Assembly: GCF_000764305.2 (NCBI RefSeq)
Contig: NW_025947190.1
Coordinates: 248,001-312,000, forward strand
Origin: Hyalella azteca
Taxonomy: Eukaryota > Arthropoda > Malacostraca > Amphipoda > Hyalellidae
Reading direction: 5' to 3'
Length of the DNA: 64,000 bases
This document shows, piece by piece, positions 12,701 through 24,542 of this stretch (positions within the stretch are counted from its first letter, which is position 1; each line of letters begins with the position of its first letter). Position numbers and translations under genes: made by a program. Under the pieces are notes generated by a model. It made no database searches. It was not told where the DNA came from and saw only the letters and a program-made list of their open reading frames with translations.

Positions 12701-15700
12701 ACAACGTCAACATGGCTGCAGGTAGTCTATTTAAACAATGAAAGAGCGAATACTTCCTGGAAAATCTAGAAATTTTATTTAGGACATACCTACGTATTCT
12801 AATTTAAGATGAAAATTAAGTCAGGTTTAGCTGAGAGGCAGCACAATCTGTCAAAAATCTATAATGTCATGCCAATATAATATCGTAGGATTTTTCGCCT
12901 TCGAAAATTTACTAGCACCAGACAAATTTTGAGATTTTTGAATAGCAGCTCATTTTTCTGCTGACGTATCAATATTGCTGAAAACATATCAAGCGGGAGA
13001 AATAATGGGAGACGGGCAGGTTTTGATGATTTATGGATATGACCTAAATTATCAAATCTCCTTGCATGATTTAACAGCTGCAATCGATGGTTTCTACTGT
13101 CAATAGCTGGACTTCCTTAGTGCAAGCTCATCTGTATACAAGCTGCTACATCCTTCATGAAGCACAAGCTGAAAAACGTTGCTAACGAGTGCGATTGATT
13201 TGCGTAGAACGCAGAATCTTTAATACTAGGTAGCTCTGAAGATTGTTATGCGGTTCGCTTACGTAATAAAATAGGATTACATTCAAATAATTAGCAAATC
13301 CAAACAGTAAGTTTCAGTCTAAAACAAATAGAGCTAGCGTTCAAATAATCGCTAAGGGAGTGTATATATCATAATGTTTTTTCTGGGCCAGATTTTGAGC
13401 TGGGCTCCTGCACACTCATAAACCTTATGTCAAAATAACTGAAATCATACATCTGAATGAAAAAGTTATTCATAGTAAATCCAAAAATGGATCTATTGAC
13501 AACTATCCATTCAATTTCTATTGAAGAGAAGAGAGGCAAGCCAAGGGACAGGTTATAAAAGGACTCGAATACAAGGATGCAATTCGAAACCGCAAGCCAA
13601 GTTTTGTACCCATTTTCATTGAAACATTTGGTGTTAATAATAACATTTTTGGAAAAATTTACCGACATATACATCAAAATCATTCTTTACAATCAACAAG
13701 GTTATTTCATGTAATCCATAATGTTATTTAATGTAAACATGTATTTCATGTTTACATGAAATAACCTTATTTATTGTTCAAGCCCTCACAAAAAACGGTT
13801 AAGCATTAAACGACATTCAATCGCTCAAATGAAAAATTTGTCTATTCCGCACCGAAGCGCAATACCAATTCAGTGAATTATAGCCGGCACTAAATCTGAA
13901 TTAATGAGCGTAAAGCAGCGTTTAATAGCAAAGGATTGCTAGGCACAAAAGCTCATTATTGCGACTGACAATGCGGAAATTTTCTCTGTCCTGTATCAAC
14001 ATATTTCGTCGGCTGCCAGAAGCCGGTCGGCCGAGTGTGCTGGTCGACTGAAAGCTATTCATTATATGGCTCTCCACCCCCCTCACTGCATCTTCTTTGA
14101 AATAATTTGGCGTTCGACAATCATTAATTAATTTTTTGGGGCAACAAGACTACGAACATTCAGGGTCAGTTTAATTGCGAATTGACAGACTCAATATTTT
14201 TCAGATTTGCCGTGTCCCATAAATGGTTATTCGATCCGATCTACGCGCTATACATTAGATAACACGTTTTATTTTGCGATTTAAGCAGTATTTCAATCCA
14301 TTTCATTCGCGATGATTTAAGAATAATTCCAACACATGCGATACTGAATACTTTTTTACTAACATGCTGTTAACTCACTAACAATGAACGAGTTGTGGTA
14401 GAAAGTGAGCCATATACAACACAATAATGACCGAATTTTAAGTGGAAAATAAGGTGAAAATCAAGTGGGCTTTTGCACCAAAATTAGTTGCCAATGCGAT
14501 CATCTTACATTGGATTTCGATTTCATAAACCCAAACAGATGCTCGCATTGGAATTGTTTGCGAAATTGACAGTCTGGAAAGCCAATTTAGGATCGGCGTC
14601 ACTACCAAAAATTAATTTAATTTTTAATGACATTTCACCGCACAAATTCCTACTCTGTTTTATGACTTGTGGCTACGAGTAAATCATAAATCTTGTGTTT
14701 GGAGTTATACTTAGATTTATGTTAAACTCAATGCATTGTTTCAATGAACACTCACCACAGATTTTCATGACGTAAGTGTGAGGGAGCAGGGAGGTAGTGG
14801 AAGCCCTTAAACTTTTTTTAGTAATATTAGAGGAAGAACAGAAATCTTATACCACTCACATTCTCCGTTACATTTAAAACGATCATGAAATCAACGAGCA
14901 AAAATTTGTCGCGACACAAACTATCCGTCGCAGTAAATATATTAAACACAATGCCTTACGCACTCGTTCATTATCATTGTTCGCGTGAACTGTAAATAGC
15001 TAGAAGACAAATGAAGAATGCGTACAGATCAATCCGGGGAAGCTACATTCATAAGATGAATGCACTTTTTGATGAATTCGTTGCAAAATGTCACTCACAT
15101 CATTTCTTTTGAAGTTACCGATTTGACGACTCGGGTAACCAAATTTTAAACAATATTCATGTAATTAATTACAAATTAAGAAGTGCTGGATGTTTGATTA
15201 GAAAGTTTTCTCTCATTAGTCAGTAATTTTTTCATGTCTTTCATTCGTTCTATTCCCCTGTTGTTGTTTTTTTCGATAGAGAGAATTGTATTTTGCTCCA
15301 TCTATGAAAAGTTTATGCAGAACAGAAAGGATTTTGTATGGTCGAATGAAGTAAAGATGAAAGCATATCTTCAATTTACTCTAATTACATGTTCCACAAA
15401 ATTCGAAACTTTGAAGTTTTCCAATTCATTAAAGTTGAAGAACGCAAGCCTATAACATTTCGCGAGTGGATATTTTTGCTTGAAATATTTGCTGGAAATT
15501 CACAACAGGACTCGATCCGTGTTGCCCAGAGGGCAGCGAGGAGAGCTCGAGCGCCGCAACACGGCAGAACAAGAGAAACATGATTGGCAGACTCACAGAC
15601 GCATCAGGGCAGCGATTGTTTGAACGGCTGTTGCAATTTAGCGAGCACTCGTAAATTGCTCTTCCTGTCCCTTCGTGGTCAGGCTGCAAAACAAGCAAAT

Positions 15701-17311
15701 GCCCCGACGGGCGTTTTTGATGAACCGCAGCCTTGTGAAAAGTGAAAAATTGCGCTCACTTTACCAAGTGCATATGACGGTGCTCAGAAAATATATCGTC
15801 TGTGTATTAAGTGTATGTTCAGAACATGTGGACGTGTTTTTTCAGGCATCATCAACTAATACCTTTATAGTTCGAGAAGTTCAGTATATTCAGGACAAAA
15901 TCTCCCGTCACACTTACAATAGGCTCGATAAAATAAAATATTCGTTTGAGTCACCTTGTCCATTTATTTTGTTGCCAGAATTAAAATTAATTTTATTATA
16001 TTTTACATTATATTTTGTAAAACCGAAATTTTAATAGATGAAAGTCCAATACTTTGAAATTTATTTAAAAGTATATCAGGTGTATAGCTTTATTCAAGCT
16101 CATAATCCTCTGCAACGAAGAGCGCTCCAAAGCCTACTATGAGTGAGACGTTTGCCAGTAAATTGTCTATTTTTACATCATAAAAAATTTGCGTATTTCT
16201 ATGTGTGTTTGAAGCATAGGGAATAGTTGTTTCTGCAATGAGGATACGATTTCTGCTACTTTGAAATCATATGTTAAGAGTTCTCTTGAAGTACTCTTAA
16301 GTGTTTTTTACAGCGCCTTAAGACTTCTTACTCCTATTATTCAGCTACAAGTTTGTGATATGCAACTGGCGCAGTGAGAAACATGACAAGTTTTCCAAAA
16401 CTATCTTCGATGTTGTCAAAGAAAACGTTTCTTTGTGTCAGATGCGAGCTGAAAAGCTTCAAAAATGTTCAAGACACAGACGTTGTGGGGTTATTGTGCC
16501 AGATGTGTACAAGGGTGAAACCAACGCACAAGACGAGTTCATCCGCTGCTCTACATGCTTTGAAAACTCCCATGGTCACAACTTCTTTAAGGAGCAGCTC
16601 ACATTTAAAATAGAGTGTTCAAGAATCTTGGTTACACAAAAATTAAACTTAGATTGCCTAATCGGAATTAATCTATCACAAAAAGTCATGTTATCGTAAA
16701 CCGTTTTTATGTATCAAAATATAGGAGTGTATTCTGTCACAGAATCGTTTTGAAATGATGTTAATGATAATAATATTAGTTGATTTCCAAAATTCACCCA
16801 ATGTTCTTTATATTCCGAAAATATTCTTAGTATCTTATCATCAAAATCTGTCACGAGGATACTGATCACTACTCAATGAACAGCTACGGATGAATTTCTA
16901 AAAAAATCAAAAATTTAACGATTTATCTGTACATTGAAAGAGCATCAGATTTTCTTCCTGCTAATAATGCTTTTCAACCTGAATTTAAAGTCAATCTAGC
17001 AGTTGACTGAAGGTCAAATAGTGAAGAGATCAAGAGATGCAGATTTCAGATGATAACGTTCCCGCGCTGGCTTTAATGTGGTGTGAAATAGTATTCTTCG
17101 CTGTGTCAAAGTCAAAAGTTTATTTTGTGAGGTGTTAGTGCGTACGCACAAAGTCAAGAGTTTATTTTGTAAAGTGTTAGTGCGTACGTACCCTTGAGGA
17201 TGGCGAAGGCGCTGAGGGTGATGAGGCTGGAGGGCGGGGAGTTCTCAAGGATGCTGGCGCTGTAGTTTGTAGCACTGAAGCTCACGGGGTCGCGACCTAC
17301 GAGCTGCGTCA
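3594..17311 (-). CDS. Cadherin-repeat transmembrane-type adhesion protein, partial gene (5 exons)
   Basis: Gene-level entry; exons in transcript order are 17192-17311, 11292-11461, 10545-10709, 5881-6369 and 3594-3771. Every junction joins in phase (1, 0, 0, 0; exit phase 1), giving about 374 open residues. Cadherin hallmarks in order: ILENSPP opening an EC repeat, FHIGRRSGALATTAPLDYEA, DDNDFPPVF linker, EAEDGDAG and LTYSI, FTVHPRSGVVYV, LDRDG, VTASDGG, DVNDNPPVF, then PEN opening another repeat. Members of this family are calcium-dependent cell-surface adhesion proteins; the D-x-N-D-N and L-D-R-E type motifs bind calcium between repeats. Two linkers deviate (DDNDF for DxNDN, LDYEA for LDRE). 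No signal peptide, membrane segment or cytoplasmic tail is visible, so the gene runs past the left edge and 5' exons lie at higher coordinates. It is not a classical cadherin that I can name. Confidence 0.88.
3780..3943 (-). repeat. Dispersed MITE-like repeat, single arm, next to a cadherin splice acceptor
   Basis: The segment carries an AT-rich end, CACTGCAGTGAGTG, inverted GAGAAAATGCGC and GCGCATTTTCTC motifs, and a (GTCC)n-like middle. Similar units occur at 21996-22150, 22237-22392 and 45488-45650. On the minus strand its TATATTTTTTT end lies 3 bases from the CAATGTCAG acceptor of the exon at 3771. Confidence 0.8.
3955..4275. repeat. Degenerate tandem repeat, period about 65 bp
   Basis: About five imperfect units share a core like GAGGTACTCAG, then CAATGAATA, then AGATGAGATC and GCACT. 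Divergence between neighbours is high, so this is an old array. The minus-strand 149-codon frame across it is an artefact of the repeat. Confidence 0.65.
4276..5880. other. Cadherin intron, nothing recognised
   Basis: AT-rich sequence between the exon at 3594-3771 and the exon at 5881-6369. I see no exon-like GC-rich block, transposon end or RNA gene in it. Confidence 0.5.
5881..6369 (-). CDS. Cadherin gene exon: EC repeat with a long Ser-rich insertion
   Basis: The acceptor is ATGTAG next to 6369 and the donor is AAG followed by GTAACT at 5880. The exon is 489 nt, 163 codons, phase 0 at both ends. The first 23 residues (EAEDGDAG, then GILTYSIAG) and the last 14 (FTVHPRSGVVYVMK) belong to one cadherin repeat. 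Between them lie about 120 residues rich in Ser, Asp, Tyr and Pro, with many SxS and SP sites and no hydrophobic core. An ordinary repeat has only a short loop here. The open frame continues past the donor, but the cadherin motif resumes only in the next exon. Confidence 0.87.
6370..10544. other. Cadherin intron, nothing firmly recognised
   Basis: A 4.2-kb AT-rich intron. Short open frames at 6757-6996 and 7459-7794 (plus) and at 8183-8431 (both strands) have no family resemblance I can name, and no splice-phase link to the cadherin exons. Confidence 0.5.
10545..10709 (-). CDS. Cadherin gene exon: EC repeat end and inter-repeat linker
   Basis: The acceptor is TTGTAG next to 10709 and the donor is CAG followed by GTGAGC at 10544. 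The exon is 165 nt, 55 codons, phase 0 at both ends. It reads YAVRVSASSS then VKVLDDNDFPPVFVRSYYE. This is the end of one repeat, the calcium-linker motif in variant form (DDNDF), and the start of the next repeat with an acidic TEEDD stretch. Its reading frame joins smoothly to the exons on both sides. Confidence 0.87.
11292..11461 (-). CDS. Cadherin gene exon: middle of an EC repeat
   Basis: The acceptor is TGTTCAG at 11462-11468 and the donor is CAG followed by GTGCGT at 11291. The exon is 170 nt: two bases plus 56 codons, ending in phase 0. The peptide includes EKIHFRVLSEGPGG and FHIGRRSGALATTAPLDYEAH, the B-to-F strand part of a cadherin repeat with the x-G-x-L-x-T-x-x-P-L-D pattern. LDYEA replaces the more usual LDREA. 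The insertion between GPGG and FHIG is short and rich in Arg and Ser. Confidence 0.85.
11462..17107. other. Cadherin intron, mostly featureless
   Basis: A 5.7-kb AT-rich intron. Apart from a compound hairpin at 13698-13768 it shows no exon with cadherin motifs. The GC-richer patch around 15520-15620 has an open minus-strand frame, but no domain and no supporting splice sites. Confidence 0.5.
13698..13768. repeat. Compound inverted repeat
   Basis: Outer 17-bp arms (13698-13714 and 13752-13768) are perfect reverse complements. Inner 11-bp arms (13731-13741 and 13747-13757) form a second perfect hairpin that overlaps the outer right arm, so the two folds are alternatives. Confidence 0.85.
17108..17191 (-). 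repeat. 42-bp tandem duplication abutting a cadherin 5' splice site
   Basis: Two units of 42 bp (about 17108-17149 and 17150-17191) differ at a few positions. In minus-strand reading the first unit starts with the GTACGTACGC of the splice donor, and the second starts with the related GTGCGTACGC. Confidence 0.8.
17192..17311 (-). CDS. Cadherin gene exon: start of an EC repeat
   Basis: The acceptor is CCCCCAG at 17312-17318 and the donor is GTACGT starting at 17191. Two bases complete a split codon, then 39 codons, then one base (phase 1 exit). The peptide contains FSATNYSASILENSPPSS and LITLSAFAILK, the usual start of a cadherin repeat (x-E-N). The final G pairs with the AC that opens the next exon to make Asp. 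A 42-bp tandem duplication ends exactly at the donor. Confidence 0.8.
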
Positions 17312-20300
17312 CTGGGGGCACACAAACATATAAGTTAGCATTGCAATTAATTTATTGCAAAATTGTCCCAGTTATAAATCAGAGATTAGAAAACGTGGTT
17401 CAAAGTTGTGCTAATTTCTTTAGAGAGCTGGCGGACGACTTCAAAATGAATTGTCTAAACTAGCTTTGAAGATGAAGTCCCGTGATTTTATTTTCAAACA
17501 CAGTTAAGTTCGACTTCATGGTGACGGTTTTCTTTTTATAGAACTTGTTTCCAGTTATAATGAGTCTCACCCAATGTTAATATGATTTTGATGTGCTCAT
17601 TTATGGGTTATGCTATTGTCAGTTGCATCGTGTAGTAGTTTGACAGACTGCTTATTTTATAGGGACCTAATTTTTTGTGATTATTGTTCATTCCCTACAC
17701 TATTGTTGCTTTGTGGCTGACTGACTAGTTTATACGGGTTATTTTTTCACCAAGTTTATGTCGATTTTGTGTTATCGTATGTGAGAAAAGAATAAATAAA
17801 AACACCACAGTAAAATTATCCATAGCAAACGAGTATCCTGAAGTTCTGAGCGATTGAATGGTATGCGAAGAACTTCTCTAACGTGAATTATAAATATATT
17901 ACGACTAAAATTATGTCTTGTAAATCAGTGCAGCAAGCGTTATGTTGAATATTATATTATATATTTTCCTCGGTGGCAAATCATGAAAAATTTCTGTCTG
18001 AAAATTCTGATTAAATCAATCCCTGTTTACAGGGATTGATTTAATCTGCAGCGTCACATCTTCGCCCCAAAATCACAAACTTTTTCGTGAATTCATCTCG
18101 TATGAAAATCGTGGGTGCTCATAAAATGCTCAAGATAATCCTTGTTGCTCCCTCTGGAGACGACAGCATCCCTAAATCAACCTTACGCAAAATTGAAAGC
18201 GGCGCAGCTAGAGCCAGCAAAAAAGGGGTTAAGAATCAGCAAAAGACACAACGCTCTATATATGCACTAGAGCGTAGAACTCTTGAGAGCATGTAGAACT
18301 CCACCCTTTTCATTCTCAAGTAAAACATCTGAGCTAGGGAAATTTTGACTCCAGACAGCATGCAGGGGAACATGAGATAGAAGCAAACACTAACTTGGTA
18401 TGTAATCCACTTCTCTTCGGCCTGGATAGCAGTTTTTGTAAACACTTCGTTTGTAAGAGGGATAAGCTGATGTTTAACGATTTCCTTTCTTTAATGGATC
18501 AGGGTCTTGGAGCAACACAGCATGACATTCACGGATAAGAAGTTATTACTTTAGATAACCAATTAAGATCTAAAAGATTCTGATCACAATTCAATATCAA
18601 CACAAGCAAATATGATATCCCCATATCGCACAAATCCGTTCTTTCAAAATCTTCTACTATGTTCATATCGCCAATCATCTGTGCTTTCATGCAATGCAAA
18701 AGCTAGAAGTGAACGAGAGGTGAATATTCAATCAATGCTCCGTAGGTTTTTTACAAAGAGAATTTTACTCTCGCTATATTTTGGTTCATTTCAATGGGAA
18801 CACTTTTTGCACAAAATCTTTCCTCTTAATTTAGCACAGGAAACGATGTAAAAACCCGAATTAAAAAGGGCGCGTCGGTGACGTGAGACTAAGCAGCGAA
18901 GGGCGCGAGTCAAGCGTTTTTACGCCCCCAAGGCATCCCGGTCCCAAAAGTTATAAACTCCAGCTCTGCAAGTGACGGGCGCTGACAGATATTGAAAGTG
19001 GAGCTTTTAAAGAACCGAAGCCCAAACGTTGCGAGTCGTCTTGCCACTCATAAATGTAAACTCTTCATTTCCGTGTCATTCGAGCCAATCCCTTGAGGAC
19101 GGCATGCGACTGGATATCGAGTCCCACGCAGCGGAGAATGTCGCTGTCAAAATATCTTCCGTTTGTTTTATCGACGTCTCAGAAGGAAACCATCTAGGGG
19201 AATTTAAGAAATGGTTTTCGCTCATACCTTCAGTTGAGGTAAAAAAAAGTGAGATAGATTCCTTGACCTCCGTACAGTTAGTTGGTAGTACAGTTGTATA
19301 GTAGTTTGTCTAATACATGTAATACAAAATAATCACTTTCAAACTGAACTTATCGATGAACCAATGAATTTATGAATACTTTAGGATCAATTTTCTTACT
19401 CTCGATTACATTGAATTGAATGCTGATTAAGTATATTATAAGGTTTTTTGGTTTAATGCTCCCACCATTATGGCTGTATCGCTTCAATTAAAAAAACGGT
19501 GACGAAGAAAATCTTTCTTCCTGTTGAAATTTCGCAAATATCTATTTTTTGAAGCACTTTATCAAAGGCGGCAACTTCTGTTGGTGACGCTCCCCTCCGT
19601 GGGGCTCGAACACTCGTTTGAGATAAAAAACAGGCTATCGATAATTGCAGGGAACTCGTAGTATCACACTGAATACTAAACTCCATACGTGGAAAGGTTT
19701 GGCTGGCCATCCTATACAACGGAGAAGAAACATATTTCAAAAAAATCCAGGGAAAGAAGTTCCCTAGAATTCAGCAAGCAATACTCAACAAAGATTCAAC
19801 TCTAAATTAATGTAACAAAAATCACGTTATTTATTCCTCAGATTAACGTTTAATAAATGCTGGGCAAGTGCACTCATCTGACAATTAATAGAAATGGCAA
19901 ACGATTCATGAAAATTTGATGATAAATTTGAGGAATCGGACCATCTTCTGACCACTCTTCCCAAGAAGCTCTAACACAAGATAGAAGTTTGTATATTTCT
20001 CAAGTCAATCGGCATGACACCTGTTGTTGTAACCTCCATCAATAAGAGCCACGACAACGCAAAAGTAATTGCTTGAACAGCTGCTCGGCTCGATTACATA
20101 AAAGACGTTCAGAGGCACTGACGAACCTTTTCCTACGTGGGTGTAGAGCATAATGATTACTCATCCCTATATAAGGACAATAAGTATCCAACAAGCCGAA
20201 TTGAAGGATTTGCTTCAAAATCTCCATGCAAAGTTAGATTTAAAAGCTTACTAGAAGTTTATATTTTGTTTAATATCAAAAATGTATTAACATCGTTATT

Positions 20301-20334
20301 ATTTTGATTGTTTGTTTATTGCAACTTCTCCACG
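17312..20334. other. Non-coding stretch between the cadherin exon and a LINE fragment
   Basis: No exon is recognised. It holds the hairpin at 18009-18046 and a GC-richer patch around 18865-18990 of unknown meaning. Minus and plus frames near 19.0-19.7 kb show no domain. Confidence 0.45.
18009..18046. repeat. Perfect 17-bp hairpin with a 4-nt loop
   Basis: The 17-base arms GATTAAATCAATCCCTG and CAGGGATTGATTTAATC are exact reverse complements, separated by TTTA. No terminator or RNA gene context is apparent. Confidence 0.9.
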
Positions 20335-20662
20335 CGACAAAATTTCTTCTCGCTTCGAATCACCGACATGTGGAACAGCCTCCCCGATGACATCATATGC
20401 GCTCCAGGTATGAACGCGTTCAAGAACAGACTAGATAAAGCTATGGAAAAATATATGTTCAGATTTGAAATGCCCAGCAGCTAATCGAACCCGGTGGCAG
20501 TCTAGTAGCTTCTTCAAACTATCGCCAGTCATGAAAAGATCCGGCCAAATGACACGATTTCAGATCTTCTGTGAACAAGGCACGAAAAGGAAAAGAATCG
20601 GCGACAGGCCACATCAGGCCTACGCTTCAACGCCGAGATCACTATGTTATGTTATGTTATTA
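20335..20662 (+). mobile_element. 3' end of a non-LTR retrotransposon (Jockey/CR1-type RT C-terminus)
   Basis: The sequence encodes FFSLRITDMWNSLPDD then NAFKNRLDKAMEKY, matching the extreme C-terminus of LINE reverse-transcriptase polyproteins. A stop codon and a 3' UTR follow, ending in a short TATGT repeat tail. Related tails occur at 39636-39877, 60254-60427 and, reversed, at 24543-24850. The copy is heavily 5'-truncated and inert. Confidence 0.75.
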
Positions 20663-21995
20663 GATATGACAGTGTTTTCTACAGTAGTCTTCTTGAATCA
20701 ATGCATCGTCGTATTTCTTGGGCCTCAATGTGTGACCGAAGAAAAAAAACGTTTTTCTTACTCCAATGTGTTCGCCAAAAACAGGCGAACATATTGGATA
20801 ATAATATTAATTCGTTGGCTCATTGGAAAAAATATTTCCGATTCATGCAATCGTTCATGGGCTAATTCGGCCCACCATCGTCCTTACTTGAAATATGTTT
20901 ATTCAAACTCGAAAAGGTAATTCATTATAACTGCAATAATACTGTAGTTTGCACATGTCCAGTAACACTTGTTTGAAAGATATTTGTTTTTGTTCGGACT
21001 TGCTTCGGTGCTTATTGGATGTTCCCACAAAACAAAACAAATTTTAATGAAATGATGACTGGAAGATGAAAAGCCATGCTAAAGCCTGAATGCTCTTAAA
21101 GGAAGGAGCATACGCTCATGTGACTTATCCTAGGTAGCACCATATCGGCATTCCACAGTTTTTAGCGTTTTTCTCCTAGAGTTGATGCATTTTTCTCTGC
21201 GTAGATAAATAATGCGCGTAGAACATAGCAGATAATGGCCGGCGGACCTTAACGTATTGAAGTATTGGCTTGTGGTCGGCGAAACTAATAAAAAGCTTGG
21301 CGCGCGCGCATTTTCTAGCGAATGAGAAAAATAAGCAGACTTTTCATTATGTGCGCCCACTTTATACTGTTCCTGCATTGCGGAATGTCATCCTCAGTGG
21401 CTGTGATTGCAGCATTAGATCTGGGTTTTGGATGAGAGTTGGTACTTGAAAGAATGTCATAGTCAAAGCAGTCCGGAGAAGAGAGGTAATGGGACATTCG
21501 ATTCTTTAAGGTAAATAATAAAAACATGCAATTATATTTCTTTAATTTGTTATTATTCGAGTGCATGGTCCATAGGTCGTTCTAGTCATCTAGCCGTTTC
21601 ATAAATGTACACTTTCCCTTTTTCAAAAAAATATGCTTGTCTCATGGCCTTGATCATTCCTGCCAAATTTTATTCAACGACAGTTCATGCAAAAAATACT
21701 AAAATTTTCACAAGTCCTCAACCGGCATCAAGGAAAAATTAAAACCAACCAAATAAAAAGAATAATTTCTTGGGAAGAAATTGTTCCGCCTTGGGGTTCG
21801 GATAACAAAACTCAGATGTGGCTACCTCTGACCAGCCACTTGCGAAAGTTACACAACTCGCTATACGCTAAAAAACTTTTCAACAATTCTTCCTTTAACG
21901 TCTGACTTGTAAGTGGATATCCTCTTGTCTTGTCACGTAGGTTGTGAATATTTAGGAATAAATGATTTCTCAAGTATTTTTATCAAAACCCTTTT
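20663..21995. other. Non-coding, nothing firmly recognised
   Basis: AT-rich sequence between a LINE tail and a foldback element. Frames on both strands lack recognisable domains. Confidence 0.45.
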
Positions 21996-22392
21996 CAGCG
22001 CATTTTCTCATTTATGGAGTAAATGCTCTATTTTGCTCGTCATGTCCGTCCGTCTGTCTGCCCGTCCGTCCGTCCGCCTGTGACTTCACATTTCCGTCGA
22101 CGAGAAAATGCGCGCTCTGTCACTCACTGCAGTGAGTACTGAGTTATATTTTTTACCCTTTTCGCCTGACAGCATCTCGCGTTGCCTGACCTTACGATAA
22201 GAATATCGTAGAGTACGGTTTTATTCCCAATCAGCATAAAAAAATATAACACAGTACTCACTGCAGCGAGTGACAGAGCGCGCATTTTCTCGTCATCGAA
22301 AACGTGGTCACGGACAAACGGACAGACAGACGGAGACACATGACGAGCACAATATAGCGCCTTTTTCCATAAATGAGAAAATGAGCTAAAAA
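21996..22392. mobile_element. Foldback/MITE with two long inverted arms
   Basis: Arms 21996-22155 and 22237-22392 are inverted, diverged copies of the dispersed repeat at 3780-3943, separated by about 80 bp. Each arm has its own GCGCATTTTCTC and GAGAAAATGCGC subterminal motifs and a (GTCC)n-like core. No protein is encoded. Single arms elsewhere in the window show that the unit also moves or survives alone. Confidence 0.75.
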
Positions 22393-24542
22393 GGTAAATT
22401 TGGGTGTGCTCTCATGCAGATCCTTGCAAAGCTAAGTTGAGCCAAGGATTTTATTTTCCATTAGTATTACATAAACATCATGCTGTACAATATATTCCAG
22501 TCGTTCTTTTCTTACGTCGGTTGGATTAAAAACGCAATCGGAATTGCAAACGCGGTTCCGATAGTTGCAAGCCAGTTTATCGACGTAATTTTTAGAAGCT
22601 ATCTACCGACCACGTATAATAAATAAGTTTAATTTAATGAATCCCGGATCTATTCAATTCGAAGTTTGTTTAATCTTTCTGATGCTTGATCGCGAGTCAG
22701 TCTGCCAAGAAAAAAACCCTTCACACATGTACAGTTCTCAATCTTGATCTTCCTCGGCAAAATAATTTTTTTTAATTGACGTCTCATTTACCCTTCCTCG
22801 GTTAGTTTGTGAACGCTGCGCGATTTGTGGTCCAAAATTCGTCTTTTTATTGTTATAGTAAAAAACTTTCCCAATAAAGCAAGGCGAGGTGAGATTTTTA
22901 AAGCTTTCAGAGAAAGTAACTGCGATGAAGTTGTGTAAGTTTGGTGATGAAGGCAGCGCTAGGCACATGTTCATAACTCACCGCTTAGACATGTTTCGCC
23001 ATCATAGTTTGTCGTACGCAACTCTTCGGAGCATGAGAAATATCTTGTGTTCAGCTTTATATGCCATGAAGTTCAAGACCAATGTTTTCGCGCCCTTAAA
23101 GTTTATCAACACCTACTACTTCCATGCCTATACGTATATAGTACTTCGATCAGTACCGTTATCAAAGCTGCAACTATCTAAGAATTGATTTATCTCTCAA
23201 CATTGATTTCATAATAAAACTTCTAAGAACAAATTTCATTCAAGAATTATGTTTTACTAAACCGATGCCAAACGAAAATGGTCAAAAAGTTTTTTGCAAA
23301 ACAATTTGCACAAAATAACAACACAATCTAAATGAAACACTCATTCTTAAAAGAAAAATTAAATAAATTAAATTGAGCAATATTCTTTTTAGGTGTAAGT
23401 AATTTTACTTCGTTCTTAAGCTCATGTCCTCCTTGAGAGCTGATAATAATTTATAGTCGCCAGGCATGAAAAATAAACCCAGCACTTAACGCGCAACTTC
23501 CATTCCGAGAAAAGAGATTGAGCTCATCCTCTAGCTTTGGATGAAAAATAATTAGGCTGAGAAAAACGAACATAATTGGTCTTTGCATGAACGTAAAACA
23601 TTATGTCTTTTTTATTGTAGCATAAAATTACAAGATACACTACGCAATTCTGAAAAAAACGTCCTTTATTCCATCAGTAGAACTAACTCCGTTGAAGTCA
23701 TGCAGCGTCCTGGGTTTGAAGCCTCTCGATTAAAGTGCAGATGGAATCTCAGGACTGAATTCTTTTTTATTCATTACCTCAAAAGCAAGGAAACTTTCCG
23801 GACGGTGGTTTTTCTCTTCGTGCAAAAGTTGGAGCTTCACGATGCGGTGCGTCTGCAGCACAGCGACAAACTGGCCACAAAAATACAGGCAATTCGTGGA
23901 CTGGATTTTTCATAGGGGTTTCCCCGCTTAAAAATTATTCGGCGACCATAAACTTGGTGCGCAAAAAATTACGGAAGCGAGTCCTTGTTGCCAATATGGA
24001 TTATTTTCATAAGAAGCAATCCACTGGGTACAAATTCATTCCAATCGATTTGTCAAATAGATTTGGAGAACTGAACAACAGTAGTTTTTTTATATACTCA
24101 ATAAACTGTTCTGTATTTCTATTACAAATGCACTTAATTATATAATACATTCAATAAATAAGAGCAACAAATAAAAAAAATGGGAGCAACAGCTTCGTAA
24201 TTATTAAGTGAATAACGTTCTGGTCTAATGCCAGCAACGGTGAGAGGTGTACGAAACAGAGCGACTTTCTTGTATTAAAGTCGCGTGCGTCGCGACGTCT
24301 TCAGAGTCAAAATATTGCTATAATTTTGCGATTAATTCTGAATATGTCGATTTTCCACGCGGCAGATTTTCAGGGATCCAATTTAGTTGAATTTAGAACT
24401 CGAATTAATCTAATTGTGCATTAGTTCCTGACGCCTGAGATTCGTCCATCAATTAAATGCACAGTCAAGAATTGCTCTGCTTCTTGGTATCATGAGGGTT
24501 ACACTTACCAATTAAAATTGAATTAAATTATTGGCACCCATT
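22393..24542. other. Non-coding, nothing recognised
   Basis: AT-rich DNA between two mobile-element fragments. Open frames such as 22889-23188 and 23583-23915 have no recognisable domain and no splice context. Confidence 0.45.
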
